Below, piece by piece: positions 30,547 to 44,356 of a stretch of DNA of 64,000 bases. The stretch is taken from the NCBI GenBank assembly GCA_903885195.1, contig CAISHQ010000087.1, positions 21,135 through 85,134 on the forward strand. Reading direction: 5' to 3'. The stretch comes from an uncultured Pseudomonadota bacterium (GTDB lineage: Bacteria > Pseudomonadota > Gammaproteobacteria > Steroidobacterales > Steroidobacteraceae). The position numbers and the translations under genes were made by a program. Every line of letters starts with the position of its first letter. Position 1 is the stretch's first letter. The notes under the pieces are model-generated. The model worked only from the letters and a program-made list of their open reading frames with translations. It had not been told where the DNA came from and ran no database searches.

Positions 30547-31913
30547 CGGCGGCGGGATTCGCGGCTGACGCGATTGCGCTCGGCGATCAGCAGCGCGAGC
30601 TCAAGCGACTGCTCGTAATTGAGCCGCGGATCAACCGTCGACTTGTAGGCCCGCTGCAGGTCGAGATCGGCGAGACCGCGCGCACCGCCCGTGCACTCGG
30701 TGACGTTTTCACCCGTGAGCTCCACGTGCACCCCGCCCAGATGTGAACCGGCGTCTCGATGGATCTGCGAGGCAAGTTCGAGCTCGCGGAGGATGTTCTC
30801 GAAGCGGCGGGTCTTCAGGCCGCTCTGGCTCGTTTCGGTGTTGCCGTGCATCGGATCACAGATCCACACCACGCCATGACCCGTTGCGCGCACGGCCTGG
30901 ATGGCCTTGGGCAAAGCCGTCTCGATGTCCTTGGCGCCAAAGCGGTGGATCAACACGAGCTTGCCCGGAATGTTCTGCGGGTTGAGCGTGGTGACGAGCC
31001 GCTGCAGCCACGCCACGTCCATCGCGGTGCCGATCTTGACGCCCACCGGGTTGGAGATGCCACGGCAATACTCGACATGTGCGCCGTCGATCTGCGCCGT
31101 GCGCATGCCAATCCACGGCATGTGCGTCGAGAGGTTGTACCAGCGATCCTGACGCGGAATGAAGCGCGTCTGGGCCTGCTCGTAGTGCAACACGAGCGCC
31201 TCGTGACTGGCATAGAAATCGGCACGCAGCGATTGGTGCACTTCCTTGGCGCTGATGGTCTCGAAAAACTCGAGGCCATCGGCCACCGAGGCCACGATCC
31301 GTTCGTACTCAAGCTTGAACGGCGAATGACCGACAAAACCGAGATCCCAGTACTCCGGGTGATGCAGGTCGGCAAAACCGCCATCGATCAGAGCGCGCAC
31401 GAAATTGAGCGTCAGGGCAGCCCTCTCATAGCCGCGCAGCAGCAGCAGCGGGTCAGGCTCTCGCGCAGCCGGCGTGAACTCGGCATGGTTAACGATATCG
31501 CCGCGATACGAGGGCAGAGTGACCCCGTCGCGTGTCTCGGTATCAGCTGATCGTGGCTTGGCGTACTGCCCGGCCATGCGACCGACGCGAATGATCGGCT
31601 TCTTGAGTCCGTGCGTCAGCACGAGGCTCATCTGCAGCAAAATCTTCAGCCGCTGGGCGATCTTCGCGGACTCGCAGTCCTCGAAACTCTCGGCACAGTC
31701 ACCCCCCTGCAGCAGGAAGCGCTCACCGCGCTGCGCCTCGGCGAGCTCCTCGCGGAGCTTCTCGACTTCCCAGGACACCACGATCGGCGGCAGGCGCGAC
31801 AACTGCGCGACCGCATCCAGCAACGCTGCCTGATCACGATACACGGGCTGCTGCTGCGCAGGCTTGGTCTGCCAGCTCGTCGGATTCCAGGCCTGATGCT
31901 CGGGCGTCTTCAT
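30543..31913 (-). CDS. Class II 3-deoxy-7-phosphoheptulonate (DAHP) synthase
   Basis: GRMAGQYAKPRSADTE, LQGGDCAESF, WICDPMHGNT, ELTGENVTEC. Confidence 0.95.
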   Translation of the reverse strand: MKTPEHQAWNPTSWQTKPAQQQPVYRDQAALLDAVAQLSRLPPIVVSWEVEKLREELAEAQRGERFLLQGGDCAESFEDCESAKIAQRLKILLQMSLVLTHGLKKPIIRVGRMAGQYAKPRSADTETRDGVTLPSYRGDIVNHAEFTPAAREPDPLLLLRGYERAALTLNFVRALIDGGFADLHHPEYWDLGFVGHSPFKLEYERIVASVADGLEFFETISAKEVHQSLRADFYASHEALVLHYEQAQTRFIPRQDRWYNLSTHMPWIGMRTAQIDGAHVEYCRGISNPVGVKIGTAMDVAWLQRLVTTLNPQNIPGKLVLIHRFGAKDIETALPKAIQAVRATGHGVVWICDPMHGNTETSQSGLKTRRFENILRELELASQIHRDAGSHLGGVHVELTGENVTECTGGARGLADLDLQRAYKSTVDPRLNYEQSLELALLIAERNRVSRESRRR

Positions 31914-31925
31914 AACGTGAGGATT

Positions 31926-32738
31926 CTAGCCTGCTTTCCCGCGCTCCGCCGATTTCGCCTGTTGCCAGAATGCTTCCCACTGCTCCGCGGACAAACCCTT
32001 GAGGTCAAGCCCCTGCGCCGCAGCCTGCGTCTCGATGAAACCGAAGCGCCGCTCGAATTTGGCATTCGTCGCGCGCAGAGCGGCCTCCGGATCGAGGCCG
32101 AGCAGACGCCCCCAATTGGCGATCGTGAACAGCAGGTCCCCGAGCTCCTCGGTCTGCCGCTCGAGCGACTCGCCCTCGGCGAGCGTGGCCTCGAACTCAG
32201 CGAACTCCTCATCGACCTTGTCGCGGATACCTCGAGCATCAGGCCAATCGAAACCGACCGCTCGCGCCCGCTTGCCGAGCTTGGCAGAGCGGGTGAGCGC
32301 GGGCAGCGTACGCGCGACTCCGGCGAGCACGCCCGCCTCCCCCCGGCCCTGGCGCTCCTCGCGTTTCAGCGCCTCCCACGCCGCGGTTTGCTGCGGGGCG
32401 GTGAGTGCCGTCTGCGTTGCGAACACATGCGGATGGCGCCGCACCAGCTTATCGCCCATGGCCACGGCCACGGCATCGAAGTCGAACCAACCACGCTCCT
32501 CAGCGATGCGCGCGAGGAACACCACCTGAAACAACACATCGCCGAGTTCATCGCGGATCGCATCAGGCGCGCCCTGCCCCACCGCCTCGGCGAGTTCGTG
32601 CGCTTCCTCGAGCGTGTGCGGGATGATCGACTCGAGCGTCTGCTCGCGATCCCAAGCACAGCCTGTGGCGGGATCACGCAATTGCCGCATGATCTGCAGC
32701 AATCTCGCGATGGCGGTGGTCGGATCCTGATGCGTCAT
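31926..32738 (-). CDS. mazG: Nucleoside triphosphate pyrophosphohydrolase MazG
   Basis: LRDPATGCAWDREQTLESIIPHTLEEAHELAEA, RDELGDVLFQVVF. Confidence 0.95.
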   Translation of the reverse strand: MTHQDPTTAIARLLQIMRQLRDPATGCAWDREQTLESIIPHTLEEAHELAEAVGQGAPDAIRDELGDVLFQVVFLARIAEERGWFDFDAVAVAMGDKLVRRHPHVFATQTALTAPQQTAAWEALKREERQGRGEAGVLAGVARTLPALTRSAKLGKRARAVGFDWPDARGIRDKVDEEFAEFEATLAEGESLERQTEELGDLLFTIANWGRLLGLDPEAALRATNAKFERRFGFIETQAAAQGLDLKGLSAEQWEAFWQQAKSAERGKAG

Positions 32739-33397
32739 TCGTCGTCACCCCGCAGCATGCGACATAGCGTCATCAACATTCCCGCGGTGGCGCCCCAAAT
32801 GTTGCGCCCCTCGTACGGGAAGTCCGTGAACTCGATGTCCTGATTTTCGAAGCGTCGTACGCGACGCACGTGATTGCGCGTATCGAGCAGGAACGCCAGC
32901 GGCACCTCGAACACCTCGGCGACCTCGGTGGGATCGACGCGGGGCGTGAAGAGCGGATCGACGAACCCCACCACCGGCGTCACCCGATAGCCCGTCACCA
33001 CGAAGTGATCGGGCAGAAATCCGGCGACACGGATGAGCTCACGCGAGACACCGACTTCCTCCTCGGTTTCGCGTAGGGCCGCTTCGACAAAATCCTCCTC
33101 GGGGTGCTCGAGTCGACCGCCCGGGAAACTGATCTGTCCCGGATGGTGGCTGAGGTGCGAAGCGCGCTGCGTTAGCAGGATCCGCAGCCCCTCATCGCGC
33201 TCGACGATCGGCACCAGGACGGCCGCCGGCACGGGTTGCTCGGGAAAAAACTTGCGCAGATGGCGACGACGTTCAGGTGATACCGGCCCATACCGCCAGT
33301 CGTTGTCAGTCTCGGTGCGGGGCGCGGCGAGCACACGGGACTCGATCAGCGCCTTCAAGGCAGACGAGTCGAGCGTGGCGGGGTCGTGCAGGAGCAT
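32735..33397 (-). CDS. Nudix hydrolase (CoA pyrophosphatase-like)
   Basis: Nudix box GGRLEHPEEDFVEAALRETEEEVGV; start trimmed to ATG 33397. Confidence 0.9.
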   Translation of the reverse strand: MLLHDPATLDSSALKALIESRVLAAPRTETDNDWRYGPVSPERRRHLRKFFPEQPVPAAVLVPIVERDEGLRILLTQRASHLSHHPGQISFPGGRLEHPEEDFVEAALRETEEEVGVSRELIRVAGFLPDHFVVTGYRVTPVVGFVDPLFTPRVDPTEVAEVFEVPLAFLLDTRNHVRRVRRFENQDIEFTDFPYEGRNIWGATAGMLMTLCRMLRGDDE

Positions 33398-33401
33398 GGG
33401 G

Positions 33402-33407
33402 TATAAT
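33402..33407 (+). promoter_or_regulatory. Consensus -10 element (TATAAT) upstream of purB
   Basis: GGTATAATTCGC at 33400-33411, 34 nt before purB ATG. Confidence 0.6.
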
Positions 33408-33441
33408 TCGCAGTCTATCACCGCAGCTTCGGGCACCCGGC

Positions 33442-34824
33442 ATGAACCTTGATCCCATCGACGCCCTCTCACCGGTGGACGGCCGCTACGCACGCGCCAC
33501 CGCAGCCCTGCGTGCGCACCTAAGCGAAGCGGCGTTGATCCGCGAGCGGGTGCGGGTCGAAGCGGAATGGTTGCTGACGCTCGCCCGCACGAGACCCGCC
33601 GGGCTCGCCGGAGTGGAGGCCCTCACTCCCGCCGTGCTGGCGGTCGCCGAGTCGCTCGCCAAAGAGCCCCCTGCGGGTGCCACGGCCGCGATCAAGGCGA
33701 TCGAGTCGCGCACCAATCACGACGTCAAGGCGGTCGAGTACTACGTGCGCGATCAACTCGCCACCGCGGGCGCCAGCGCCGCCGCCCTCGAGCTCGTGCA
33801 CTTTGGCTGCACGTCCGAGGACATCAACAACCTCGCCTACGCGCGCATGCTGCGCGGCGCACGCGAGGTGCTCTGCGAGCAGCTCGATGCCGTCATTGCG
33901 ACGCTGCAGTCGTTTGCCAGCCAGCACGCGCAGCTGCCGATGCTCTCGCGCACCCACGGACAGACCGCAAGTCCCACCACGCTCGGCAAGGAATTCGCCA
34001 ACGTCGCCGCGCGGCTGCAACGCGCGCGGACGCGTTGGGCGGCGGTCGCGATCCTCGGCAAGTGGAACGGTGCCGTCGGCAACTTCAATGCACACACAGC
34101 GGCCTTGCCTGCCGCGGATTGGCCGACCCTCGCGCGCGAGTTCGTAGAGTCCATGCAACTGACCTATAACCCGCTCACGACCCAGATCGAGCCGCACGAC
34201 TGGATCGGCGAGTACTGCGACGCACTCGCCGCAGCGGACGTCATCCTCGTGGATTTTTCGCGTGACGCATGGGGGTACATCAGCCTTGGCTACCTGCGTC
34301 AGCGGGCGGTCGCGGGCGAAGTCGGCTCCTCCACGATGCCGCACAAGGTCAACCCGATCGACTTTGAAAATGCCGAGGGTAACTTCGGTATCGCCAATGC
34401 GTTGCTGCGGCACTTTGCCGACAAGCTTCCCATCTCGCGCTGGCAGCGCGACCTCACCGACTCGACCGTGTTGCGCAACCTCGGCGTCGCACTGGGTCAC
34501 GCCTTGATCGCGCTGCGCGCTCTGCAGCGCGGCCTCGGCAAGATCGAGCCCGATCCCGTGCGCATCGCCGCCGATCTCGAGCACGCCTGGGAGGTGCTCG
34601 GCGAGGCCGTGCAGACCGTGCTGCGGGCTGAGGGTATCGCCGACGGCTACGAGCTGCTCAAGGATTTCACGCGGGGTCGCAAGGTCGATGCCGCCGCCTA
34701 TCAGCAGTTCGTCGCCTCGCTGCCCATCAACGCGCTCGCCAAGGCCCGTCTCGCGCAATTGCATCCCGCCGAGTACACCGGCCACGCGGCGACCCTCGCC
34801 ACGGCGACCCTCACCACGACGTGA
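33442..34824 (+). CDS. purB: Adenylosuccinate lyase
   Basis: LSPVDGRYA, SRTHGQTASPTTLGKE, GSSTMPHKVNPIDFENAEGN. Confidence 0.97.
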   Translation: MNLDPIDALSPVDGRYARATAALRAHLSEAALIRERVRVEAEWLLTLARTRPAGLAGVEALTPAVLAVAESLAKEPPAGATAAIKAIESRTNHDVKAVEYYVRDQLATAGASAAALELVHFGCTSEDINNLAYARMLRGAREVLCEQLDAVIATLQSFASQHAQLPMLSRTHGQTASPTTLGKEFANVAARLQRARTRWAAVAILGKWNGAVGNFNAHTAALPAADWPTLAREFVESMQLTYNPLTTQIEPHDWIGEYCDALAAADVILVDFSRDAWGYISLGYLRQRAVAGEVGSSTMPHKVNPIDFENAEGNFGIANALLRHFADKLPISRWQRDLTDSTVLRNLGVALGHALIALRALQRGLGKIEPDPVRIAADLEHAWEVLGEAVQTVLRAEGIADGYELLKDFTRGRKVDAAAYQQFVASLPINALAKARLAQLHPAEYTGHAATLATATLTTT

Positions 34825-35885
34825 AGGTCGTCGTCGGTCTGTCGGGCGGCGTCGACTCGGCAGTCGCTGCGCTGCTGTTGCGGCGCGCCGGTCACGAAGT
34901 GCAAGGCCTGTTCATGGCCAACTGGGAAGAGGACGACAGCTACTGCACCATCGCCGAGGACTACCAGGACGCTCGCGCCGTATGCCGCGAGCTCGATATC
35001 CCGTTGCATCGCGTGAACTTTGCGGCCGAGTATCGACAGAGGGTGTTCGACTATTTCCTGCAGGAGTATCAGGCCGGACGAACGCCCAACCCCGACGTGC
35101 TGTGCAATCGGGAAATCAAGTTCGGCGTGTGCCTCGGCCACGCGCGTCGACTCGGCGCCGAACGCCTCGCCACAGGGCACTATGCCCGTCGCATCGAGGG
35201 TGAACGTGGCGCGGAATTGCACAAGGGCCTCGATACCGAGAAGGATCAATCGTATTTCCTGCATGCGCTCGAGCGCGCACAGTTGGCGGCTGCGTGCTTT
35301 CCACTTGGCGAGTTGACCAAAACCGAGGTGCGTCGATTGGCTCGCGAGGCGGGTCTGCCCGTGCACGACAAGCCCGACAGCACCGGCATCTGCTTTATCG
35401 GCGAACGCCCCTTCCGCGAGTTTCTCGGCCAGTACATCGCCGACACGCCGGGCCCGATCGAAACACCCGAGGGTCAACGGCTCGGCACGCACCGTGGCCT
35501 CGCCTTCTACACGCTCGGGCAGCGCGGCGGGCTCGACATTGGCGGTGTCTCCGGGCGAGCCGAGGAACCTTGGTACGTCGCCGCCAAGGATCTGCCGCGC
35601 AACACCCTCGTTGTCGTCCAGGGCCACGACCATCCTCAGCTGCTCTGCACGCAGGTTCACACTCTCGCTGCGCACTGGCTGATCGACCCGCCCGCGGCGC
35701 CCTTCACCGCAGCCGTGAAACTGCGCTACCGCCAAGCCGACCAGTCTTGCCGCGTGCAGCCGCTGGCCGATGCGCGCCTGCTCATCGAGTGCGACCAAGC
35801 GCAGCGCGCCGTCACACCCGGGCAATTCGCCGTGTTGTATGCAGGCAGCCGCTGTCTGGGCGGCGCGGTCATCGACTCGGTATAA
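34821..35885 (+). CDS. mnmA: tRNA-specific 2-thiouridylase
   Basis: [44 protein letters not shown] start overlapping purB stop. Confidence 0.96.
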   Translation: MKVVVGLSGGVDSAVAALLLRRAGHEVQGLFMANWEEDDSYCTIAEDYQDARAVCRELDIPLHRVNFAAEYRQRVFDYFLQEYQAGRTPNPDVLCNREIKFGVCLGHARRLGAERLATGHYARRIEGERGAELHKGLDTEKDQSYFLHALERAQLAAACFPLGELTKTEVRRLAREAGLPVHDKPDSTGICFIGERPFREFLGQYIADTPGPIETPEGQRLGTHRGLAFYTLGQRGGLDIGGVSGRAEEPWYVAAKDLPRNTLVVVQGHDHPQLLCTQVHTLAAHWLIDPPAAPFTAAVKLRYRQADQSCRVQPLADARLLIECDQAQRAVTPGQFAVLYAGSRCLGGAVIDSV

Positions 35886-35886
35886 T
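35881..35886 (+). promoter_or_regulatory. Consensus -10 element (TATAAT) upstream of acnA
   Basis: GGTATAATTCGC at 35879-35890, the same 12-mer as upstream of purB; contains the mnmA stop codon. Confidence 0.55.
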
Positions 35887-35925
35887 TCGCTCGCGTTTCA
35901 ATCGGTTTTCGATTTCGGGGGTCTC

Positions 35926-38850
<2,925 letters not shown>

Positions 38851-38871
38851 GGCCGCACGGAGTCGGCACGC

Positions 38872-39552
38872 GTGGTCGATCCAGATCCACCGCGTGAGCC
38901 GGCCCCGTGGCTGGTGGTCTTCGACCTCGACGGAACGTTGACCCGCAGAGACACCCTCACGGGTTACGCATTCGGTCTTTTGGCCAGGCATCCGACGCGC
39001 TGGTGGCGGATCTTGGGCGTGGTCCCCGCGCTCCTGCGGTTCGCCATCGGCAAAGCGGATCACGGCGAGCTCAAAGGCGCCTTGCTGCACTGTGCCTTGG
39101 GCGGCCTGTCGCGCGAACACCTCGCCGCATGGACGGCGTGCTACGTACCTCGCCTCATCCGCGGCGGGATGTTCGCCGAGGGCCTTGCGGAGGTGAGTCG
39201 GCACCGCGAGGCGGGACATCACTTGGTGTTGATGTCGGCGACCGTCGACCTGTATGTGCCTGCCATCGCCGAGGGCCTCGGTTTTGACGAGTGGGTCTGC
39301 AGTCGGGTTCGCTGGCATGGCGATCGGCTCGACGGTCGGCTCGATGGACCGAACATCCGCGATCGTGAGAAGGCGCAGTGCCTGAGAACCCTTATCGCCC
39401 GCTTCCCGCGACGGCGCATCATGGGGTACGGTAACTCGCGGCCGGACCTGGCCCATCTGCGGCTGGTCGACAAAGCCGTGCTGGTGAATGCGGGCGCAAG
39501 ACTGCGGCAGGCGGCTGCTGATCTTCCCGTCGATTTCAAGACATGGATATAA
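38872..39552 (+). CDS. HAD-superfamily IB phosphatase
   Basis: [53 protein letters not shown] start. Confidence 0.85.
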   Translation: MVDPDPPREPAPWLVVFDLDGTLTRRDTLTGYAFGLLARHPTRWWRILGVVPALLRFAIGKADHGELKGALLHCALGGLSREHLAAWTACYVPRLIRGGMFAEGLAEVSRHREAGHHLVLMSATVDLYVPAIAEGLGFDEWVCSRVRWHGDRLDGRLDGPNIRDREKAQCLRTLIARFPRRRIMGYGNSRPDLAHLRLVDKAVLVNAGARLRQAAADLPVDFKTWI

Positions 39553-39556
39553 GTCT

Positions 39557-40579
39557 ATGAAAAACAAGGACGACAATCGCATACTTCCCTCCGAGATTCC
39601 GTCGGAGTCGAGTTTCTTCGAACGTCGTGCGCTGCTCGGGGGCCTGCTCGCCGGGGCGACCCTGCCGAGCGCCTTGGTCTCAGCCCAGCAGGCCGCAGTC
39701 TCCGGCGCCAAAGCCGCTGCAGGCGCAGGCACGCCGGCGGGCGGCGGCACGGCCTCCGGCGCAAGCCTGCACGCCACGCCACCCCGCTACACCCGCAATG
39801 CCGCGCTGTCGGTACGGGAGCCGCCCAACTCCTACGAAGACATCACGACCTACAACAACTTCTACGAGTTCGGTCTCGACAAAAGCGACCCTGCGGAGAA
39901 ATCGGGCAGCTTTCGTCCCCTGCCCTGGAGCGTCGAAATCGGCGGGGAGGCTGAGGTGACGGGCCGATATGCCCTAGAGGACCTGCTCCGACCGCACGCG
40001 CTCGAGGAGCGCATCTACCGATTCCGCTGCGTCGAGGCCTGGTCACGCGTCGTGCCCTGGCTCGGGCTGCCGCTTGGCGCATTGCTGCAACGCTTCAAGC
40101 CCACCTCGCGCGCCAAATACGTCGAGTTCACCACCTTGCTCGATCCGCGTCGCATGCCGGGCCAACGCGTCGGCGTGCTGGATTGGCCGTATGTCGAGGG
40201 CCTGCGCATCGACGAAGCCATGCACCCGCTGGCCCTGCTCGTGGTCGGTGTGCACGGGCGCTGGCTGCCGAATCAAAGCGGCGCTCCGTTGCGGCTGATC
40301 GTGCCCTGGAAGTACGGCTTCAAGAGCATCAAGTCGATCGTGCGCATCCGCTTCACCGAGCGTCAGCCACGCACGAGCTGGAACCTGTCTGCACCCGATG
40401 AGTACGGCTTTTTCGCCAACGTGAATCCGGCGGTCGATCACCCGCGCTGGAGTCAGGCCAAGGAACGACGCATCGGCGGCAGTTTTCTCGGTTCCAGAAT
40501 CGACACCCTGCCGTTCAACGGGTATGCCAATGAAGTGGCGAGCCTGTACCGCGGCATGGATCTGCGGCGCTTCTATTGA
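39557..40579 (+). CDS. msrP: Protein-methionine-sulfoxide reductase catalytic subunit MsrP (YedY)
   Basis: Tat-like [25 protein letters not shown] (Mo-ligand Cys), [25 protein letters not shown]. Confidence 0.94.
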   Translation: MKNKDDNRILPSEIPSESSFFERRALLGGLLAGATLPSALVSAQQAAVSGAKAAAGAGTPAGGGTASGASLHATPPRYTRNAALSVREPPNSYEDITTYNNFYEFGLDKSDPAEKSGSFRPLPWSVEIGGEAEVTGRYALEDLLRPHALEERIYRFRCVEAWSRVVPWLGLPLGALLQRFKPTSRAKYVEFTTLLDPRRMPGQRVGVLDWPYVEGLRIDEAMHPLALLVVGVHGRWLPNQSGAPLRLIVPWKYGFKSIKSIVRIRFTERQPRTSWNLSAPDEYGFFANVNPAVDHPRWSQAKERRIGGSFLGSRIDTLPFNGYANEVASLYRGMDLRRFY

Positions 40580-41202
40580 GCTCGATGCAGGCGCTGATCA
40601 AGCCACTCGTGTGGCTGGGAGCGCTCGCCCCCCTGGCGCTCATCGTTGTCGGAATTTTCGAGCTCGCCGGTCAGTCGCTCGGCCCCAATCCGATTCGCGA
40701 GATCCTGCACGTCACCGGCAAGACCTCACTGAATCTGCTGCTGATCACGCTGTGTGCGACGCCGCTGCGTGAGCTCACGGGGCAGACGTGGTGGGTACGT
40801 CCACGACGGCTGCTCGGCCTGATGGCCTTCAGCTATGCCCTGCTGCACTTTCTGGTCTACGCCGTGCTCGAATTGGAACTGCAGCTCGGCGAACTCGGTC
40901 AGGAGCTCGCACGCCGTCCCTACATTCTCGTCGGCACCGTGGCTCTGCTCGCCCTGATTCCGCTCGCCATCACCTCGACGGATCGCATGATGCGGCGGCT
41001 GGGGCGTCGCTGGCAGCGCCTGCATCGGCTGATCTATCCGATCACGGCACTCGGCATCTGGCATTACTACTGGCAGGTCAAGGCGGACATCCGCGAACCC
41101 TTGATCTACCTCGGGTTGCTCGCCGTGCTGCTTGCGTGGCGCGCTCGCAGCGCATGGCTCAGGCGAAAATCCAGGCAGGTACCCGCCGCCAGCCCTCGTT
41201 GA
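40576..41202 (+). CDS. msrQ: MsrQ heme-binding membrane subunit (YedZ)
   Basis: Ferric-reductase-like TM protein with [51 protein letters not shown]; follows msrP. Confidence 0.92.
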   Translation: MSSMQALIKPLVWLGALAPLALIVVGIFELAGQSLGPNPIREILHVTGKTSLNLLLITLCATPLRELTGQTWWVRPRRLLGLMAFSYALLHFLVYAVLELELQLGELGQELARRPYILVGTVALLALIPLAITSTDRMMRRLGRRWQRLHRLIYPITALGIWHYYWQVKADIREPLIYLGLLAVLLAWRARSAWLRRKSRQVPAASPR

Positions 41203-41923
41203 GTTGCCGATCGAGCGTCGCCCACTCCGGACAGGCTGCCCCGACGCACGCCCAGTAGGCGCTCGAGTGATTCATGTGACGCGTATGGGCCAGCTCGTGC
41301 ACCAACAGGTAATCGAGTACGGCCGGTGGCTGGAACACCGCACAGACGTTCAGACTGATCACGCCGCGGCTCGAACAAGAACCCCACCGCGTGCGTTGCC
41401 GCCGTACCTTCACAGCGCTGAAACGAAACTCGTGACGCTCGGCAAGCTCCGTCAATCGACGCGACAGCGCGCCCGCTGCGTGACGGCACAACCAACTCCG
41501 CAGCAAGGCACGCCAGCTCTGCCCATCGCCGCGACCCTGCAAGGACAACAAACCCTCGCCGAGGACGAGGCAGCGTGGTCGACCGGCACCCGCCGACAGA
41601 TGCACCCGCCACTGTTCGTCGAGCGCGGGCAGATCCACGATAGGCGGTGGAAATGGCTCCGGAGGCCTCAAGTGCGCCCGACCGGCGCGCTTGCTCTCGA
41701 TCCAGCTCCGATGCCGCTCGACGAACGTCAGCACGACCGGCATCGATACGCCGTTTGGCACAACAATCTCGACGCGCCCATCGGTATGCACGCGCGCGGC
41801 AAGGCGGCGCGCCCGCGCACTTCGACGCAGCGTCCACGGCTGCGCCGCCGCTGCGGAATCACCCCAATCGAGACTCGCCGTGCCCCTGTCCACGTCCACG
41901 ATGATAGCCCGATGCGTTAGCAT
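41159..41923 (-). CDS. YgjP-like M48 metallopeptidase domain protein
   Basis: RTRWGSCSSRGVISLNVCAVFQPPAVLDYLLVHELAHTRHMNHSSAYW; start trimmed to 41923. Confidence 0.88.
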   Translation of the reverse strand: MLTHRAIIVDVDRGTASLDWGDSAAAAQPWTLRRSARARRLAARVHTDGRVEIVVPNGVSMPVVLTFVERHRSWIESKRAGRAHLRPPEPFPPPIVDLPALDEQWRVHLSAGAGRPRCLVLGEGLLSLQGRGDGQSWRALLRSWLCRHAAGALSRRLTELAERHEFRFSAVKVRRQRTRWGSCSSRGVISLNVCAVFQPPAVLDYLLVHELAHTRHMNHSSAYWACVGAACPEWATLDRQLNEGWRRVPAWIFA

Positions 41924-41932
41924 TCGCGCCCG

Positions 41933-42967
41933 ATGGCACGATATTTCAAAAGCGACAATACGGCGCCCGTCGCACCGCAGATTCTCGATGCGCTGCGCGA
42001 GGCCAATACGGGATTTGCGCGGGGCTACGGCGACGACCCCCTGAGCGAGCAACTCGATGCGCGCTTCAGTACTCTATTCGAGCGTCCGGTCCGGGTTTTC
42101 CCCGTGACCACCGGCACCGCAGCCAACGCACTGGCGCTTGCGACCCTGGTGCCGCCTTACGGCGCGGTGCTGACGCATAGTGAAGGGCATATCGTTCGCG
42201 ACGAATGCGGAGCGCCCGAGTTCATGTCGGGCGGTGCGCGGCTGATGTTGATCGAGGGCATCGGGGCCAAGGTGACGGCTGCAGCACTCGGCGGCGTGCT
42301 CGATGCGAACCCCACTTCGGTGCACACCGTGCAGCCGCGGGCGCTGTCGATCACCCAGGCCACCGAGTTGGGCACGGTCTACCGACCCGATGAGTTGGCG
42401 GCGCTCTGCACTCTCGCCCACTCGCGCGGCTTGGCCGTACACATGGATGGCGCACGCTTCGCCAATGCCGTGGCCTCGCTCGGCTGCTCGCCCGCCGAGG
42501 CGACGTGGCGCGCGGGCGTCGATGTGCTGTCATTCGGGGCCACCAAAAATGGCGCCATGGCCGCCGAAGCGGTCGTATTTTTCAAGCCCGAACTCATCGC
42601 GGATTTCGAGTTTCGACGCAAGCGTGCGGCGCACTTGATCTCGAAGATGCGCTACATCTCCGCGCAATTGCTGGCGTACATCGAGGACGACTTGTGGCTC
42701 ACCCTCGCAGCACGTGCCAACCATCTCGCTGCTCGCATTGGTGCGGCCGCAGGAGGCGCCCTGCTGCATCCGGTGGAAGCGAACGAGATCTTCGTGCGTA
42801 TCGGCGAGGCGTCAGCCGCGCGGTTGCGTGAGGCTGGCTTCGAGTTTTACGACTGGGGTGCCGCACGCTCGGGCGAGGCGCGCTTCGTGGTCTCTTGGAA
42901 TCAGGCCGAGGAAGACGTCGAAGCCCTGTGCACGGCCTTACGCGCACTCGCGGCGCGTGGCCCATGA
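41933..42967 (+). CDS. Low-specificity threonine aldolase-like PLP enzyme
   Basis: FKSDNTAPVAPQILDAL, TGTAANALALATL, HMDGARFANAVASLG, SFGATKNGAMAAEAVVF. Confidence 0.92.
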   Translation: MARYFKSDNTAPVAPQILDALREANTGFARGYGDDPLSEQLDARFSTLFERPVRVFPVTTGTAANALALATLVPPYGAVLTHSEGHIVRDECGAPEFMSGGARLMLIEGIGAKVTAAALGGVLDANPTSVHTVQPRALSITQATELGTVYRPDELAALCTLAHSRGLAVHMDGARFANAVASLGCSPAEATWRAGVDVLSFGATKNGAMAAEAVVFFKPELIADFEFRRKRAAHLISKMRYISAQLLAYIEDDLWLTLAARANHLAARIGAAAGGALLHPVEANEIFVRIGEASAARLREAGFEFYDWGAARSGEARFVVSWNQAEEDVEALCTALRALAARGP

Positions 42968-43800
42968 CCGAGGCCTCTGCTGCCGAATACATAGACATCG
43001 GCATCAATCTCACCCACGACAGTTACGACGCCGATCGCGAGGCCGTACTGCGTCGGGCGATCGACCGCGGCGTGCGGCAGTTCATCGTCACGGGCGCCTC
43101 AGTACAGGGTTCGCGTGATGCGCTCTCGCTCGCCAAGGCCGCGCCGCGCATCCTGCGCGCCACCGCCGGCTGCCACCCCCACCATGCGATCGATCTCGAT
43201 GCGGCGGCCCTCAGCAGCCTCGACGACATCGCGGCCGATCCTTTGGTCGCGGCGATCGGTGAATGCGGGCTCGACTATCACCGCAACTTCTCGGCCCCGC
43301 GAGAGCAGCGAGCCGCCTTTGCCGCGCAGCTCGAACTCGCCATCCGCCATGGCAAACCGCTGTTCCTGCATTGTCGTGATGCGCATGCCGATTTCATGGC
43401 CATGCTGCGCGAGCGCGCAACGGTCCTGCCCCGCGCCGTATTGCACTGCTTTACGGGTGTCTCGACGGAACTCGACGAGTGCCTCGAGTTCGGACTGTAC
43501 ATCGGCATCACCGGATGGATCTGCGACGAGCGCCGCGGTACGCACCTCAAACCGCTCGTCGGCCGGGTCCCGCGCGGACGCCTGATGATCGAAACGGATG
43601 GACCCTACCTGCTGCCGAGAGACCTGCAGCCGAAACCCGACTCGCGGCGCAATGAACCGATGTACCTGCCGCATATCGCCGCGGTGATCGCCGCGGCACG
43701 CGGTGAGTTGGTCGGGGATCTCGCCGCACACACCACGGCGACGGCTCGCGAGTTTTTCAGTTTCGCGTGGGAAACGAGCTCGGCGGCAGACCCGACCTGA
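42964..43800 (+). CDS. TatD family DNase/hydrolase
   Basis: DIGINLTHDSY, GCHPHHAID, AIGECGLDYHRNFS, HCFTGVSTEL, LMIETDGPYLLPRDL. Confidence 0.93.
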   Translation: MTEASAAEYIDIGINLTHDSYDADREAVLRRAIDRGVRQFIVTGASVQGSRDALSLAKAAPRILRATAGCHPHHAIDLDAAALSSLDDIAADPLVAAIGECGLDYHRNFSAPREQRAAFAAQLELAIRHGKPLFLHCRDAHADFMAMLRERATVLPRAVLHCFTGVSTELDECLEFGLYIGITGWICDERRGTHLKPLVGRVPRGRLMIETDGPYLLPRDLQPKPDSRRNEPMYLPHIAAVIAAARGELVGDLAAHTTATAREFFSFAWETSSAADPT

Positions 43801-44356
43801 TATCCGACCAGGCGTCCCGCCACGGCTCCACCATGCGCTCAGCCGCGCTGCGATCACCGAGCGGGAACTCCGCCTCCAGCGACTCCTCGCGCAACGTCAT
43901 GCGCGGCATGCCTTTTGGAAACATCGACTGCGGGCCAAACACGATGCGCCCATCTACCGGCAGTTCGCCGGCGATCGCGCGCAGCGCAGCCAAGCGGTCG
44001 TACATGGCGCCCTGCGGATTGGCAAAGGTGAACCGGCGTGAACCCGTCATCACGGTCCACTCCGTCATCGAGTCGGACCCGAAAACGTTACCGATCACAT
44101 CCCGCAGATCGAGAATCAGCAGACCCCGGGTAGTCAGCAGCAGGTAATCGACGTGCAGGCCGCTACCGGCGCCATCGGGCAGAAACACATCACGCACCAG
44201 ATCGAGCGAGATGCGTCGCAGTCGCGCCGCGCGGCGCTGCCGCTCGCGGTAAACACGATACGTTCGCCACGCCCAGGTGCCCGCGAGCCCGACCAGCACG
44301 CCGAGCGCCACCGCAAGGATGCCGAGCACCCAGGGACGCTCGAGCACGCCACTCAT
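43757..44356 (-). CDS. NERD (nuclease-related) domain membrane-anchored protein
   Basis: N-terminal TM; VDYLLLTTRGLLILDLRDVIGNVFGSDSMTEWT pattern. Confidence 0.75.
   Translation of the reverse strand: MSGVLERPWVLGILAVALGVLVGLAGTWAWRTYRVYRERQRRAARLRRISLDLVRDVFLPDGAGSGLHVDYLLLTTRGLLILDLRDVIGNVFGSDSMTEWTVMTGSRRFTFANPQGAMYDRLAALRAIAGELPVDGRIVFGPQSMFPKGMPRMTLREESLEAEFPLGDRSAAERMVEPWRDAWSDIRSGLPPSSFPTRN

Noticed and set aside
31611-35825. Long ORFs opposite DAHP synthase/mazG, purB and mnmA (410, 421, 374 aa)
   Set aside because: Shadow ORFs due to GC-rich codon usage; no motifs.
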